Shown here one piece after another: positions 7,892 to 15,564 of a stretch of 64,000 nt of DNA. Source of the DNA: a virus; IMG/VR virus record IMGVR_UViG_3300037089_000656, positions 1 to 64,000 of that record. One strand, 5' to 3'. Position 1 is the stretch's first letter. Each line of letters opens with the position of its first letter. Position numbers and translations under genes: made by a program. The notes under the pieces were generated by a model, which ran no database searches, had not been told where the DNA came from, and saw only the letters and a list, made by a program, of their open reading frames with translations.

Positions 7892-8173
7892 ATGAGTAAT
7901 ATAAGAAAGATAGATTTGTGCGATCGTATAGCAAAAAGGCTTGAAGATAAATCTACGGAAGAGGTCAAGCTAGTTGTAGATACATTATTTGAGGAAATTT
8001 TAAGAATTCTTTCTGAAGACTTACGTATAGAAATTCGTGGTTTCGGAACTTTTAAGGTAAAACGCCGTAAAGCAAGGATAGGCCGAAATCCCAGAACTGG
8101 TGAAACCGTTTCTATCCCTGCCCACAAAGCCCCTATTTTTAAATTTTTCAAAGATGCACAAGATATTTTTTAA
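7892..8173 (+). CDS. HU/IHF-family DNA-bending protein
   Basis: This 93-aa protein matches HU/IHF over its whole length: two N-terminal helices (DLCDRIAKRLEDK and VKLVVDTLFEEILRIL), the turn IEIRGFGTFKVKRRKARIG, and the DNA-contacting arm RNPRTGE at residues 65-71 followed by IPAHKAPIFKF. It would bend and compact phage DNA, helping replication, recombination or packaging. AAAGGA upstream of the ATG is the likely ribosome-binding site. It appears to end its transcription unit, since a 114-base gap follows. Confidence 0.93.
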   Translation: MSNIRKIDLCDRIAKRLEDKSTEEVKLVVDTLFEEILRILSEDLRIEIRGFGTFKVKRRKARIGRNPRTGETVSIPAHKAPIFKFFKDAQDIF

Positions 8174-8287
8174 GTAATATACCCACTTTTGCCAGTGTTT
8201 TAATAATACTCTCTTAATATGATTACCAGAAAGGAATAGGAAAACCATTTCCTGGCTTATTTTTACCTTTCGAAAGAGAGCTATTTT
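8174..8287 (+). promoter_or_regulatory. AT-rich intergenic region, probable promoter and leader
   Basis: This 114-base gap contains no ORF. It holds AT-rich stretches suitable for a -10 element (TAATAATACT, TTAATATGAT), an imperfect hairpin (CCAG...CTGG around 8226-8255) and a small palindrome CTTTCGAAAG just before the ribosome-binding site of the next gene. No element is strong enough to name with certainty. Confidence 0.3.
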
Positions 8288-8818
8288 ATGCAAATTACTG
8301 TTGAGACGTGTAGTTCTATATGCATCAACACTCTTCAATCCACTATTAAACGAATCATTAAACAGGACTATCCTGATTCGAATCAGGAAGAAACCTATAA
8401 GCACATGCAGGATGAACTGAAGAAGTTTAATGTTGATGGCCAGACGTTTGAGTATATCGCTTTAAAGAATTATTTGGGTGGGCATAGGTGGTTTTTCCTT
8501 TGTCCTAAGTGCCAGCAGAAAGCCAATAAATTATTTTTACCTCCATTAGGGTGTAAAAAAGAACATGTTTATGCTTGTAAGGCCTGCCATCGATTAAAAA
8601 ACCAATCTGCAATTATGGGTCAGAATAGTATGTATAAGTTAGTGACCCGGCCTTTGAAGAGGATGAAGGAGATAGAAGATAGGTTGGCCCATGGTCATAT
8701 GAAGAGTGAGTTAGTTCAGCAGCTCCTGGATGAGTATGAGAAATTGGAGAAGCAGTTGAAGGATTCTCCCGAGTTTCGACTTTTTTCATTTAAGAAAAAA
8801 CACAACCTTTTAGTTTGA
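8288..8818 (+). CDS. zinc-ribbon protein of unknown function
   Basis: This 176-aa protein has a central four-Cys zinc ribbon: CPKC at residues 72-75 and CKAC at 97-100, set in the pattern GGHRWFFLCPKC...YACKACHRL. A similar block occurs in many uncharacterised bacterial and phage proteins. The N-terminal part is helical; the C-terminal ~60 residues form a charged coiled-coil-like helix. DNA binding is plausible but not shown. It heads a short run of genes ending at the terminator at 9635. Confidence 0.6.
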   Translation: MQITVETCSSICINTLQSTIKRIIKQDYPDSNQEETYKHMQDELKKFNVDGQTFEYIALKNYLGGHRWFFLCPKCQQKANKLFLPPLGCKKEHVYACKACHRLKNQSAIMGQNSMYKLVTRPLKRMKEIEDRLAHGHMKSELVQQLLDEYEKLEKQLKDSPEFRLFSFKKKHNLLV

Positions 8819-8827
8819 GGGGACAAA

Positions 8828-9289
8828 ATGGTCAGTATTATTTCTCCTAATAAAGATTTTCCGCCTTTTAGGAAAAGCCTTTTCCTTGCAGGTACAATAA
8901 CTGGATCCAAATTTGATTGGCAAGGCCAGGTCACCGAGGCTCTTAAAGATTTTGATGTGGTTATATTTAACCCACGGCGAGATAAGAATCCTGAAGATAT
9001 TGAGGATATTCGAGAGCAGATTGCTTGGGAATTTGAAATGCTTAGAAATGCAGATGTGATTTCTTTTTGGTTTGGTAATGAGACTATAGCTCCCATAACT
9101 TTATTTGAACTTGGGAGCTGGTCCATGACTCAAAAGCCCCTTGTTGTGGGAGTAGATCCTGAATATCCAAGGAAATTCGACGTTGAGGTTCAGCTTAAAC
9201 TTGTTCGGCCGGAAGTTAAAATTGTTTATTCTTTAGATGCTTTGTCTAATGAAATTTCGGAGACTTTGAACTTCCTTTTTCAGATGTAA
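8828..9289 (+). CDS. nucleoside 2-deoxyribosyltransferase-like enzyme
   Basis: This 153-aa protein resembles the nucleoside 2-deoxyribosyltransferase-like family. Characteristic pieces are the opening strand SLFLAGTI, the segment VVIFNPRR, EQIAWEFEMLRNADVISFWF and APITLFELG. In the enzyme superfamily the Glu/Asp residues in such segments bind the deoxyribose and act in glycosyl transfer. It may salvage or modify nucleotides, or cleave a nucleotide-derived signal; the substrate cannot be told from sequence. GAGGGGA precedes the ATG. Confidence 0.75.
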   Translation: MVSIISPNKDFPPFRKSLFLAGTITGSKFDWQGQVTEALKDFDVVIFNPRRDKNPEDIEDIREQIAWEFEMLRNADVISFWFGNETIAPITLFELGSWSMTQKPLVVGVDPEYPRKFDVEVQLKLVRPEVKIVYSLDALSNEISETLNFLFQM

Positions 9290-9315
9290 TTATCTTTAAA
9301 TATTTGTTTTTAGCT

Positions 9316-9636
9316 ATGCAAAAGGTAGCAATTCGTCTTCGATTAAAGCCCCCTGTACGTCGATCTCCTAGTCAGCGTCTTAGAGGACGCCTTTATTATA
9401 GGCGTAATAGGGCGAAGATTAGAATGCAGAGGAGACGTTACTTAAGAAGCCATAGGAGTATTATTAAGCATCGTAAGATGTTTATGCGATACAAGCCTAG
9501 CTGGTTTAAAAAGCCTAAAAAGCTTCACCATCAAAAACCTAAAAAATTCAAATTGAAGGTTCCTAAGATGGTAAAGCCTTTAAAGCCGAAAACATTCAAG
9601 CCTCCAAAGCCTTTGTTTCACACAAAAAAATTCTAA
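9316..9636 (+). CDS. very basic Arg- then Lys/Pro-rich protein
   Basis: This ~106-aa protein is exceptionally basic. The N-terminal half is Arg-rich (RLYYRRNRAKIRMQRRRYLRS), while the C-terminal half is built of Lys-Pro repeats (KPKKFKLKVPK, KPLKPKTFKPPKP) and recalls histone H1-type tails. It has almost no acidic residues. DNA condensation, or entry into the head with the DNA, is a reasonable inference. The frame also opens at a TTG at 9304, but ATG 9316 is the first good start; neither has a clear ribosome-binding site. A terminator follows immediately. Confidence 0.6.
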   Translation: MQKVAIRLRLKPPVRRSPSQRLRGRLYYRRNRAKIRMQRRRYLRSHRSIIKHRKMFMRYKPSWFKKPKKLHHQKPKKFKLKVPKMVKPLKPKTFKPPKPLFHTKKF

Positions 9637-9658
9637 GCCACATAGGGTGGCTTTTTTT
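9635..9658 (+). terminator. rho-independent terminator
   Basis: A perfect 7-bp stem (AAGCCAC at 9635-9641 with GTGGCTT at 9647-9653) and a five-base loop are followed by a run of T. It overlaps the stop codon of the basic protein gene and ends the 8288-9636 transcription unit. Confidence 0.9.
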
Positions 9659-9673
9659 ATTTAAATAAAACTC

Positions 9674-9702
9674 TTTTGAAAGATCCGAAAAACTTGTATA
9701 AT
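9674..9702 (+). promoter_or_regulatory. sigma70-type promoter
   Basis: A perfect TATAAT at 9697-9702 has two overlapping -35 candidates: TTTTGA at 9674 with a 17-base spacer, or TTGAAA at 9676 with 15. It lies just after the terminator and about 45 bases before the ATG at 9748, so it should drive the next unit with host sigma70-type RNA polymerase. Confidence 0.7.
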
Positions 9703-9747
9703 AGACTATACGGAACGACTAAGTGTAATTTTTAGAAAAAGAGTACC

Positions 9748-10137
9748 ATGGACTTACAAATTGTTGACATTAACAAGGATTGGGTTAAATGTGACACTTG
9801 TGGAGCTAATATTGTAGATCTTGCTAATTTTGTTTATTCAGGTAAAAGCGACTCCACCGCGAATGATAGGAAAGAATATTGTATGTGTAGAAAGTGCTCT
9901 ACACCATTTATTCTTCATTATGACATGTTTGATCCTCAAGGTCATATTTACCCAAGTATTTTTATCGAGGATATTAATAATCCTTCTTGTAATTGGCCCG
10001 ATAATCTAACAGAAGAACAGAAAGAGGTCGTATCGGCACATTTAGAAAATTGTCAGATCTGTATGGATAGATTAACCCAAGAGCTCCTTACTGATGCCTG
10101 GCTTAAGGATTTTATTGCCAGCAGGAAGGGAAAGTAA
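9748..10137 (+). CDS. small double zinc-binding protein
   Basis: This 129-aa protein has two Cys clusters. The first is CDTC (residues 15-18) with CMCRKC (~46-51), a zinc-ribbon-like four-Cys site. The second, HLENCQIC near residue 97, resembles the HxxxCxxC motif of anti-sigma zinc-binding domains, though the flanking sequence is too short to assign that family. It is the first gene after its own promoter and terminator, which would suit a regulator. The stop overlaps the next start. Confidence 0.6.
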   Translation: MDLQIVDINKDWVKCDTCGANIVDLANFVYSGKSDSTANDRKEYCMCRKCSTPFILHYDMFDPQGHIYPSIFIEDINNPSCNWPDNLTEEQKEVVSAHLENCQICMDRLTQELLTDAWLKDFIASRKGK

Positions 10138-10325
10138 TGCCTCGATTATTGAAAGAAGAAAGAGAACTTAATGCTAAGAAGATACTTTGTTTGAATTATA
10201 AACAGGAGATTCTTCGACTTATCGAGGTTGCTAAAAGTGATTGTTCCCAACACAATTGGGAGAAATTAGATTTAGTATTAGATCTAATTCATGAAAAAGT
10301 CTCTAATAGTGTAATGGTCGTATAA
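10137..10325 (+). CDS. unknown 62-aa helical protein
   Basis: This small charged helical protein has no recognised motif. It begins in a TAATG overlap with the preceding zinc protein gene and ends just before the ATG at 10326, so it is a coupled operon member. Confidence 0.5.
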   Translation: MPRLLKEERELNAKKILCLNYKQEILRLIEVAKSDCSQHNWEKLDLVLDLIHEKVSNSVMVV

Positions 10326-10739
10326 ATGCATATTGAATTATTTGATTATATTTCTGGAAATTCCCTGGGAGTAACTCAGGGAGTTGATTTTAAAGATGTC
10401 ATTCAAAATCAACATTGTGTTAAACCGATCGTTTTGAAATTTGTTCGGGATGTAGAAACCCCTATATTTGATTTTATTCTGTTTCTTGAAAATAAAGGAC
10501 AGAATAAGGAATCAAACTTTTTTTATTATATCGATCCTCTTTTTAGACCTTCGCTTGAGTCTGGAAGTAATCTCTTTCAGACCTTTATTGAAGTCCCTAA
10601 TGCTATTCAAACCTCTTATCCGGGTGGAGTCCACATTGGTACGGATGGAGATACCTCGTATTATGTTTGGCTTGATGTTCAATCCCTAAACCAAATAGGG
10701 GTAAACATTCCTAATTTTAGGCTGTTCTTCGATTTTTAA
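10326..10739 (+). CDS. unknown 137-aa beta-rich protein
   Basis: I do not recognise this protein. Its sequence alternates hydrophobic strands with loops and is rich in Phe, Tyr and Gly, so it is probably an all-beta domain, possibly a small virion component. There are no Cys clusters, signal peptide or membrane segment. It starts directly after the stop of the preceding gene. Its stop is followed by an AT-rich gap that may hold the dnaJ promoter. Confidence 0.55.
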   Translation: MHIELFDYISGNSLGVTQGVDFKDVIQNQHCVKPIVLKFVRDVETPIFDFILFLENKGQNKESNFFYYIDPLFRPSLESGSNLFQTFIEVPNAIQTSYPGGVHIGTDGDTSYYVWLDVQSLNQIGVNIPNFRLFFDF

Positions 10740-10780
10740 AAAACCCCTTTATTTTTTTGCCTGATTAATCTATTATAGTC

Positions 10781-11722
10781 ATGACCTATTATGAAATTTT
10801 AGGTGTGCCTTTAGGTGCATCTAAGAAAGATATTCAAAGGGCATTTCGTCTTTTAGCCGTCAAATACCATCCGGATAAGAACAAGGACCCAGGTGCGGTT
10901 CAAAGATTCGCTGAAATAAAGAAGGCTTACGAACATCTTAAAAATGAGACAAAAAGAAAAGTTGAGGAGAATTCTGCCCCTGTAGGAGAGCCCCTTTATA
11001 AATCTGATTTAAGGGTCTCAATAAAGGTCAAGATCCAGGATTTGGTCTCTTGTATTAAAAAGAATTTGAAAATAAAGAGAAAAAATTCATGCTCGGTTTG
11101 TGCAGGAACTGGCTCCGCTTCTAAGAAATTCACGAAATGTGTGTATTGCGATGGTACCGGCCTTGAGGGGTATTCTTTAGTTCTTGGTAAGAAAAAGGCT
11201 TGTGGGTATTGTAAAGGGTCAAAAACTACCCCTGTTGGTGACTTATGTTTAAAGTGTAAGGGATCAGGATTGGCGGTAGAAGCCTTTATGTATCAGCTGG
11301 CTTTGAACCCTTATTCAGAAAGTTATAATATTCCTGGATTAGGAAATTTTGATGTAGGTGTTAAAAAGGCTGGAAATTTAATTATCGATGTAGAAGTTGA
11401 GCAGGATGTAAGATTTAAAGTTAAAGGCTTGAATGTTTATAGTATTATAGAAATAAGTCCTGCATTGGCCGTCTTGGGTGGGGATCATCCCGTAGATGTT
11501 TTTGGGAAAAAAGTTATAGTGAAAGTTCCTCCTGGGACTAGTCATGGTCAGGTAGTGGAAATAAGTGATGGTGGTATAAGATATGAGCATTGTGTGGGAT
11601 TTTTTAAAGCAACATTGAATATTAAGATCCCAGCGATTCTTACTGAGAAAGAATCAGAACTCTATAAAAATCTTTTAGATCTTGAAAGGAATTTCTCATG
11701 GCCGACAATACTGAGCTTCTAA
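10781..11722 (+). CDS. dnaJ: DnaJ-type (Hsp40) co-chaperone
   Basis: This 313-aa protein has an N-terminal J domain (residues 1-60) with HPD at 30-32, a zinc-finger region made of four CxxC(x)G repeats (CSVCAGTG, CVYCDGTG, CGYCKGS, CLKCKGSG), and a C-terminal substrate-binding domain with the typical PPGTSHGQ segment. The usual Gly/Phe-rich linker is almost absent and the protein is somewhat shorter than bacterial DnaJ. It would stimulate the host DnaK ATPase, perhaps for virion assembly or replication-complex remodelling. There is no ribosome-binding site, and a TATTAT hexamer ends four bases before the ATG, which suggests a leaderless message. Confidence 0.93.
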   Translation: MTYYEILGVPLGASKKDIQRAFRLLAVKYHPDKNKDPGAVQRFAEIKKAYEHLKNETKRKVEENSAPVGEPLYKSDLRVSIKVKIQDLVSCIKKNLKIKRKNSCSVCAGTGSASKKFTKCVYCDGTGLEGYSLVLGKKKACGYCKGSKTTPVGDLCLKCKGSGLAVEAFMYQLALNPYSESYNIPGLGNFDVGVKKAGNLIIDVEVEQDVRFKVKGLNVYSIIEISPALAVLGGDHPVDVFGKKVIVKVPPGTSHGQVVEISDGGIRYEHCVGFFKATLNIKIPAILTEKESELYKNLLDLERNFSWPTILSF

Positions 11723-11949
11723 CTTTAAAAGTTAATCAGCAGACCCAGATCCTTGAGCAGTATCGGATGGATATCTACAATATGGAACTACGCTTTTCCT
11801 TACTTGTTAAGATGGTTGAAGAAAAGGGGATTTTTGCTGGGGGAGAGTTTGAAAAAAGATGGCCTTTATTCCTGAAAAATGATATTGGAGCTATGGGCCC
11901 AGGGGGAATTATGGAAGGTTCTTTGAAAACTCACTTCTACAACGTATAG
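11698..11949 (+). CDS. unknown 83-aa protein
   Basis: This small protein overlaps the end of dnaJ by 25 bases in another frame. AAAGGAA about eight bases before the ATG supports the start. The N-terminal half is a helix (EQYRMDIYNMELRFSLLVKMVEEKG) and the C-terminal half is Gly-rich (GAMGPGGIMEG). Function is unknown. Confidence 0.5.
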   Translation: MADNTELLTLKVNQQTQILEQYRMDIYNMELRFSLLVKMVEEKGIFAGGEFEKRWPLFLKNDIGAMGPGGIMEGSLKTHFYNV

Positions 11950-11966
11950 ATAAAAAGGAGCATTTA

Positions 11967-13475
11967 ATGCGTATAGTGGATGTTACAAAAGCTTTTGTAA
12001 ACGCTGGATTAAATTTTGAAGCAGGTCATAAATATGTCATGGCTGAGGATGTTGAGGGCCAGTATAGATCTACTTTTGGGGATAAGTTAGGCATGTCTTA
12101 TCCATTTGAGACCGCTTATAAAAAATATAACGGACAGGATCTAACTAATAAGAGGATAATGACATTTAGGACGGGAGGCATAGGGGATTTGTGCTTTGTC
12201 AATCCAGTTTTTAGGTATCTCAAGAAAAAGTATCCGGGATGTTTTATTAGAGTAGCTTCTGGCTGTAAGCAACCTTTAGAAAATTTGCCCGACATTGATG
12301 AATTGTACGATATGCCTTTTGATGCTAAACTTCTTGAAGACATGGATTACCATTTAATGTTTCAAGGAATTATAGAATCTTCGAATGAGCAATCGAAGAG
12401 GATGCATGCAACTGATATGTTTTTTAGCTATTTTGGCATAGACAGTTTGCAGTTCCCTAATGAGGATAAAGTACCTCGATTGTTTTTTAAGAAAGAAGAA
12501 TTTGATTGGCTCAAACCAATTCTAGTTAATATGGGTATAAAGGAAAGTGATTATGTGGTTGGGCTACAGATAGAGTCCTCGTCTCCTTTAAGAAATTTTC
12601 CAAGGGATAAAATTAAAATCATCGTTGATTTATTGGCTCAGGAAGAGAATACAAAAGTAGTCCTTATTGGAACTGAGCAACATGAGATTACAGGTCAGTA
12701 TTATAAAGGTAACAGTCCCAATGTTCTTCTCGCAACAAGATTTACAGTTCGTCAGGCCTTTGTCCTGGCCACCAGGTACGATCTTGTTATATCCCCTGAT
12801 ACTTTCATGGTCCAAGTTGCAGGAGCTCTTGATAAGCCCTTGGTAGGCCTTTATGGGCCTTTCCCCAGTGAAGTTCGTATGAAATATTTTAAAAATGCAA
12901 TAGGCTTAGATCCCAGTGTGGCTTGCAGTCCTTGTTTTAAGCATGATTTTAGGCCCTGTGTTAAAGGTAATCCTTCTCCGTGCTTTTCACAAGTAAACAT
13001 TGAAGATATTTTGCAGGCTATCGACTATCTTAAGAATAAATTTACTGGAAGTCATTTTAAATATATGATTCCTTTTTTAAGAGAGCCTAATCTGGCAGAA
13101 GTTGAAAAGTACATGATGTCTGCAGATAAAGGCCTTGCATTTTTCCCTAAGTATTTCAAGCATCCGAATGTTTTTTCGGTTGACACAAACCCTTATGTAA
13201 AAGCGGATATTTCTGACTTGAGTATGGCCTTTAATAGAGAGGCATATCCTTTTGTCCTGTATTTTAATGAGATTCAGCCGAAGTACATTAATTTATTCAA
13301 TAATTCTAAAGGGTTTGTTCGTCCTGGAGGCTACTACATTGTTTACCGTGATAATGCTAACGAACAATTTTTTGATGAGATTAAGAAGGATCTGGGAAGA
13401 AATTTCGTTCTTATGTTTTCTAAGTTTGATCCTAGTACTCGGGTTGCCATTGTTGTAGGTAAGAAAAACTATTAA
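11967..13475 (+). CDS. GT9-like glycosyltransferase with methyltransferase-like tail
   Basis: This 502-aa protein is a glycosyltransferase of the GT9 (ADP-heptose transferase-like) kind. It shows FRTGGIGDLCFVNPVFRYLK at about residues 53-72, the middle strand VVLIGTEQHE, and ISPDTFMVQVAGALDKPLVGLYGP in the donor-binding domain, followed by a Cys group (CSPCFKHDF, CVKGNPSPC). The last ~130 residues differ: VDTNPYVKADISDL then VRPGGYYIVY resembles the second half of a SAM methyltransferase without its first glycine-rich strand. It is paralogous to the C-terminal module of the protein at 46671 (both have YPGCFIR/FPGCFIR). It probably modifies phage or host surface glycans. Confidence 0.75.
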   Translation: MRIVDVTKAFVNAGLNFEAGHKYVMAEDVEGQYRSTFGDKLGMSYPFETAYKKYNGQDLTNKRIMTFRTGGIGDLCFVNPVFRYLKKKYPGCFIRVASGCKQPLENLPDIDELYDMPFDAKLLEDMDYHLMFQGIIESSNEQSKRMHATDMFFSYFGIDSLQFPNEDKVPRLFFKKEEFDWLKPILVNMGIKESDYVVGLQIESSSPLRNFPRDKIKIIVDLLAQEENTKVVLIGTEQHEITGQYYKGNSPNVLLATRFTVRQAFVLATRYDLVISPDTFMVQVAGALDKPLVGLYGPFPSEVRMKYFKNAIGLDPSVACSPCFKHDFRPCVKGNPSPCFSQVNIEDILQAIDYLKNKFTGSHFKYMIPFLREPNLAEVEKYMMSADKGLAFFPKYFKHPNVFSVDTNPYVKADISDLSMAFNREAYPFVLYFNEIQPKYINLFNNSKGFVRPGGYYIVYRDNANEQFFDEIKKDLGRNFVLMFSKFDPSTRVAIVVGKKNY

Positions 13476-13483
13476 GGAACTAA

Positions 13484-13900
13484 ATGCAAGATCTAAATGA
13501 CCTTAAGGCTGGGGATTTAATATTTCTTACAAAAGCTTTTGATGACTACTTACATCAGAAGAATCCTAAGATGACAGTCTCGGCCGTGAATCGCCTTGCC
13601 AAGCTTGAAGAGGTGATTGACTGGAAAAGCCCTAAAGGTAAGATGATAAAAGACATGAGGCTTAAGACCGGGAAGTGGAAAGGCCTTCCTCTCGAAGATA
13701 ATAAATATATCGTATCTATTTATTATCATGATCTTGTAGGGAGGAAGGGAGAAAGAGGTGTGGTTGAACGTGGTGTGTCCATGTTTAGCCACCATCCGAA
13801 GAATCCGAAAGTTGCTTTTTTCGAGAAAGCTCCAGATTGGATTTATAAAGAGATCATGAAAAAATGCGAATCTTTTGACGTTGTGTTAGAAGATAAATAA
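13484..13900 (+). CDS. unknown 138-aa protein
   Basis: This basic soluble protein is of no recognised family. AAGGA precedes its ATG. Its middle (KYIVSIYYHDLVGRKGERG) looks like a beta-hairpin, and the C-terminus is a helix rich in Lys. It stands just upstream of the primase gene and may be co-transcribed with it. Confidence 0.5.
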   Translation: MQDLNDLKAGDLIFLTKAFDDYLHQKNPKMTVSAVNRLAKLEEVIDWKSPKGKMIKDMRLKTGKWKGLPLEDNKYIVSIYYHDLVGRKGERGVVERGVSMFSHHPKNPKVAFFEKAPDWIYKEIMKKCESFDVVLEDK

Positions 13901-13913
13901 GATAGAATAAAAT

Positions 13914-14657
13914 ATGTTCCTTGATCGAATAGTAAAAAGCTGCAACAGCTCTATCCATAACTATCCCGAGACCTTACGGTATTTACAATCCCGCCTTGTC
14001 AGTCTGGATGATGTTAAGAAATATGAAATTGGTTACAGTAGCCTTTTTATAGTCCCCAAGGACTCGGGCCCAGACTGGGAACGATTTAACGATTATTCTT
14101 TTAGAGGTAGAAAGTTTGAAAACAAACTGATATTTCCTCTTAAAAATGCTATGGGAGAAAATGTAGGCCTTGGAGGTCGAGCTATCAGTTCTAAAGATTT
14201 TAAAATATTTGCTACTGATGAAGCGAAATTTACAGGATTCTTTTTTGGGTTTTTCGAGGCTCTACCATATATCTATAAAGAAAATAAGGTCTATGTTGTT
14301 GAAGGGTTCTTCGACTTACTTGCAATGCAAAAAATTTATCCGAATACAATTGCTGCTTTAACTGCAAGCTTGAATAACGTACAATATCAGCTACTAAGAT
14401 TCTATTGTGATAACATAATAGTGTTTTTTGATTCAGATAAAACTGGGGATAAAGGTCGAGACAAGGCCATGGCCAGGAATCAGGAAGGGTCTGTCGATCT
14501 TATGACAAAGCAAAATGTTCGATCGATATGTTTGCAGTCTTCTTCAGGGTTTCAAGGTTATAAGGACCCTGCTAAGTATTTGGAAATGTTTGGACTAAAA
14601 GCTTTTAAAAATTATATGCAGAAACAAATTGATTCGGTTCCACCTTTTCTTCTTTGA
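13914..14657 (+). CDS. DnaG-type primase core with TOPRIM domain
   Basis: This 247-aa protein matches the RNA-polymerase core of DnaG. It has an N-terminal part with KLIFPLKNAMGENVGLGGRA (residues 71-90), a short linker where DnaG has its 'K...lyg' segment (FTGFFFGFFEA), and a TOPRIM domain with VVEGFFD (E130) and FFDSDKTG (D173, D175) for metal binding. There is no CHC2 zinc-binding domain at the N-terminus and no helicase-binding C-terminal domain, so it is much shorter than bacterial DnaG (around 600 aa). It would make RNA primers if a partner supplies template recognition. Another TOPRIM activity cannot be excluded. Confidence 0.78.
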   Translation: MFLDRIVKSCNSSIHNYPETLRYLQSRLVSLDDVKKYEIGYSSLFIVPKDSGPDWERFNDYSFRGRKFENKLIFPLKNAMGENVGLGGRAISSKDFKIFATDEAKFTGFFFGFFEALPYIYKENKVYVVEGFFDLLAMQKIYPNTIAALTASLNNVQYQLLRFYCDNIIVFFDSDKTGDKGRDKAMARNQEGSVDLMTKQNVRSICLQSSSGFQGYKDPAKYLEMFGLKAFKNYMQKQIDSVPPFLL

Positions 14658-14661
14658 GGAT

Positions 14662-14928
14662 ATGATGGATTTAACAACGTTGATGTCAGGTAGAGGTTTT
14701 GTATTTACCTGTCTTATGGGTACAGGGGAGAATGCTGTATACGACTTCGTGACTCCCGATAATGTTCATTGTGAGATATGTATTAAAGATGAAAGTTTCA
14801 TTCTTAGTTATGTGACTGATTCTTATCATGTGTTAAAGGCCGGTAAAGCAAGTCCTTATACGAATGATAAGCATTTTAAACGTTTATTTACTAAATTCAT
14901 GGTTGATGTGAATAAATTGAGAGGGTAG
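14662..14928 (+). CDS. unknown 88-aa protein
   Basis: The frame extends upstream to 14629, but GAGGA at 14656-14660 directly before two successive in-frame ATGs (14662 and 14665) sets the likely start after the primase stop. The protein appears to be beta-rich, with no recognised domain. It is followed within two bases by the next gene. Confidence 0.5.
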   Translation: MMDLTTLMSGRGFVFTCLMGTGENAVYDFVTPDNVHCEICIKDESFILSYVTDSYHVLKAGKASPYTNDKHFKRLFTKFMVDVNKLRG

Positions 14929-14929
14929 G

Positions 14930-15256
14930 ATGAATAAAGAACCAATAACAGCACAGAGCTATGTTCTTTATACTGACGGAGGACAGTGGCTCGGCCAGGT
15001 TGTTTTGACTAGTAATGGGATGTACGCTTCGGTTACGGATTGGGGAAATTACTCTTTCGCTTGGACAAGTATTGGAGATCGTACTTTTAAAGAGTTTTTA
15101 TTGAGTATTGATGAAGGGTATTTTGCGACTAAGATGTATACTGGTATGGCTTATCTGGTTGCTACAAAAAAGATTGAACAAGCCTGTAATAGATACGCCA
15201 ATCATATTCTTCCAGCATTGAAAAAGGTTTTGATAGAGGAGATGAATCATGTATAA
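14930..15256 (+). CDS. conserved phage-type protein of unknown function
   Basis: This 108-aa protein has a pattern seen in uncharacterised phage proteins as I remember them: QVVLTSNGMYASVTDWGNYS, then FAW, FKEFLLSIDEGYFATKMYTG and a final helix ACNRYANHILPALKKVL. The function of that family is not known to me. GAGGGTAGG precedes the start, and it overlaps the following gene by eight bases. Confidence 0.55.
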   Translation: MNKEPITAQSYVLYTDGGQWLGQVVLTSNGMYASVTDWGNYSFAWTSIGDRTFKEFLLSIDEGYFATKMYTGMAYLVATKKIEQACNRYANHILPALKKVLIEEMNHV

Positions 15257-15554
15257 GTCTTTTAAAGAATTTATATACGCAATGAGGGCTCATTCCTGTT
15301 TAAATAAAAATCTGATTCCTGCTGACGATCCTAGTAATGATATATGGTCAGCAAAGGCTGAAGAAAGGGAGCCTCTAAAATACCCTTCCATGGGTTATCT
15401 TTGTCAAGGGTGTGAAGAAGATTTTAGAATAGAATTAAGAAATTGTAAGTCTGATGATGAAGAATTTGAACCTGTATTAAAAGATACCTTAAAGAGTGGT
15501 GATAGAGTTAAACTAAGAAATTATTTGAATGATTTTAATAAAACGATTCAATAA
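15249..15554 (+). CDS. unknown 101-aa protein
   Basis: The start is supported by GAGGAG upstream, inside the previous gene. Two pairs of cysteines (C17, then CQGC in the middle) are too few for a clear metal site. The C-terminal half is acidic then basic and helical. No function can be assigned. Confidence 0.5.
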   Translation: MYKSFKEFIYAMRAHSCLNKNLIPADDPSNDIWSAKAEEREPLKYPSMGYLCQGCEEDFRIELRNCKSDDEEFEPVLKDTLKSGDRVKLRNYLNDFNKTIQ

Positions 15555-15564
15555 AGGAGATAAA

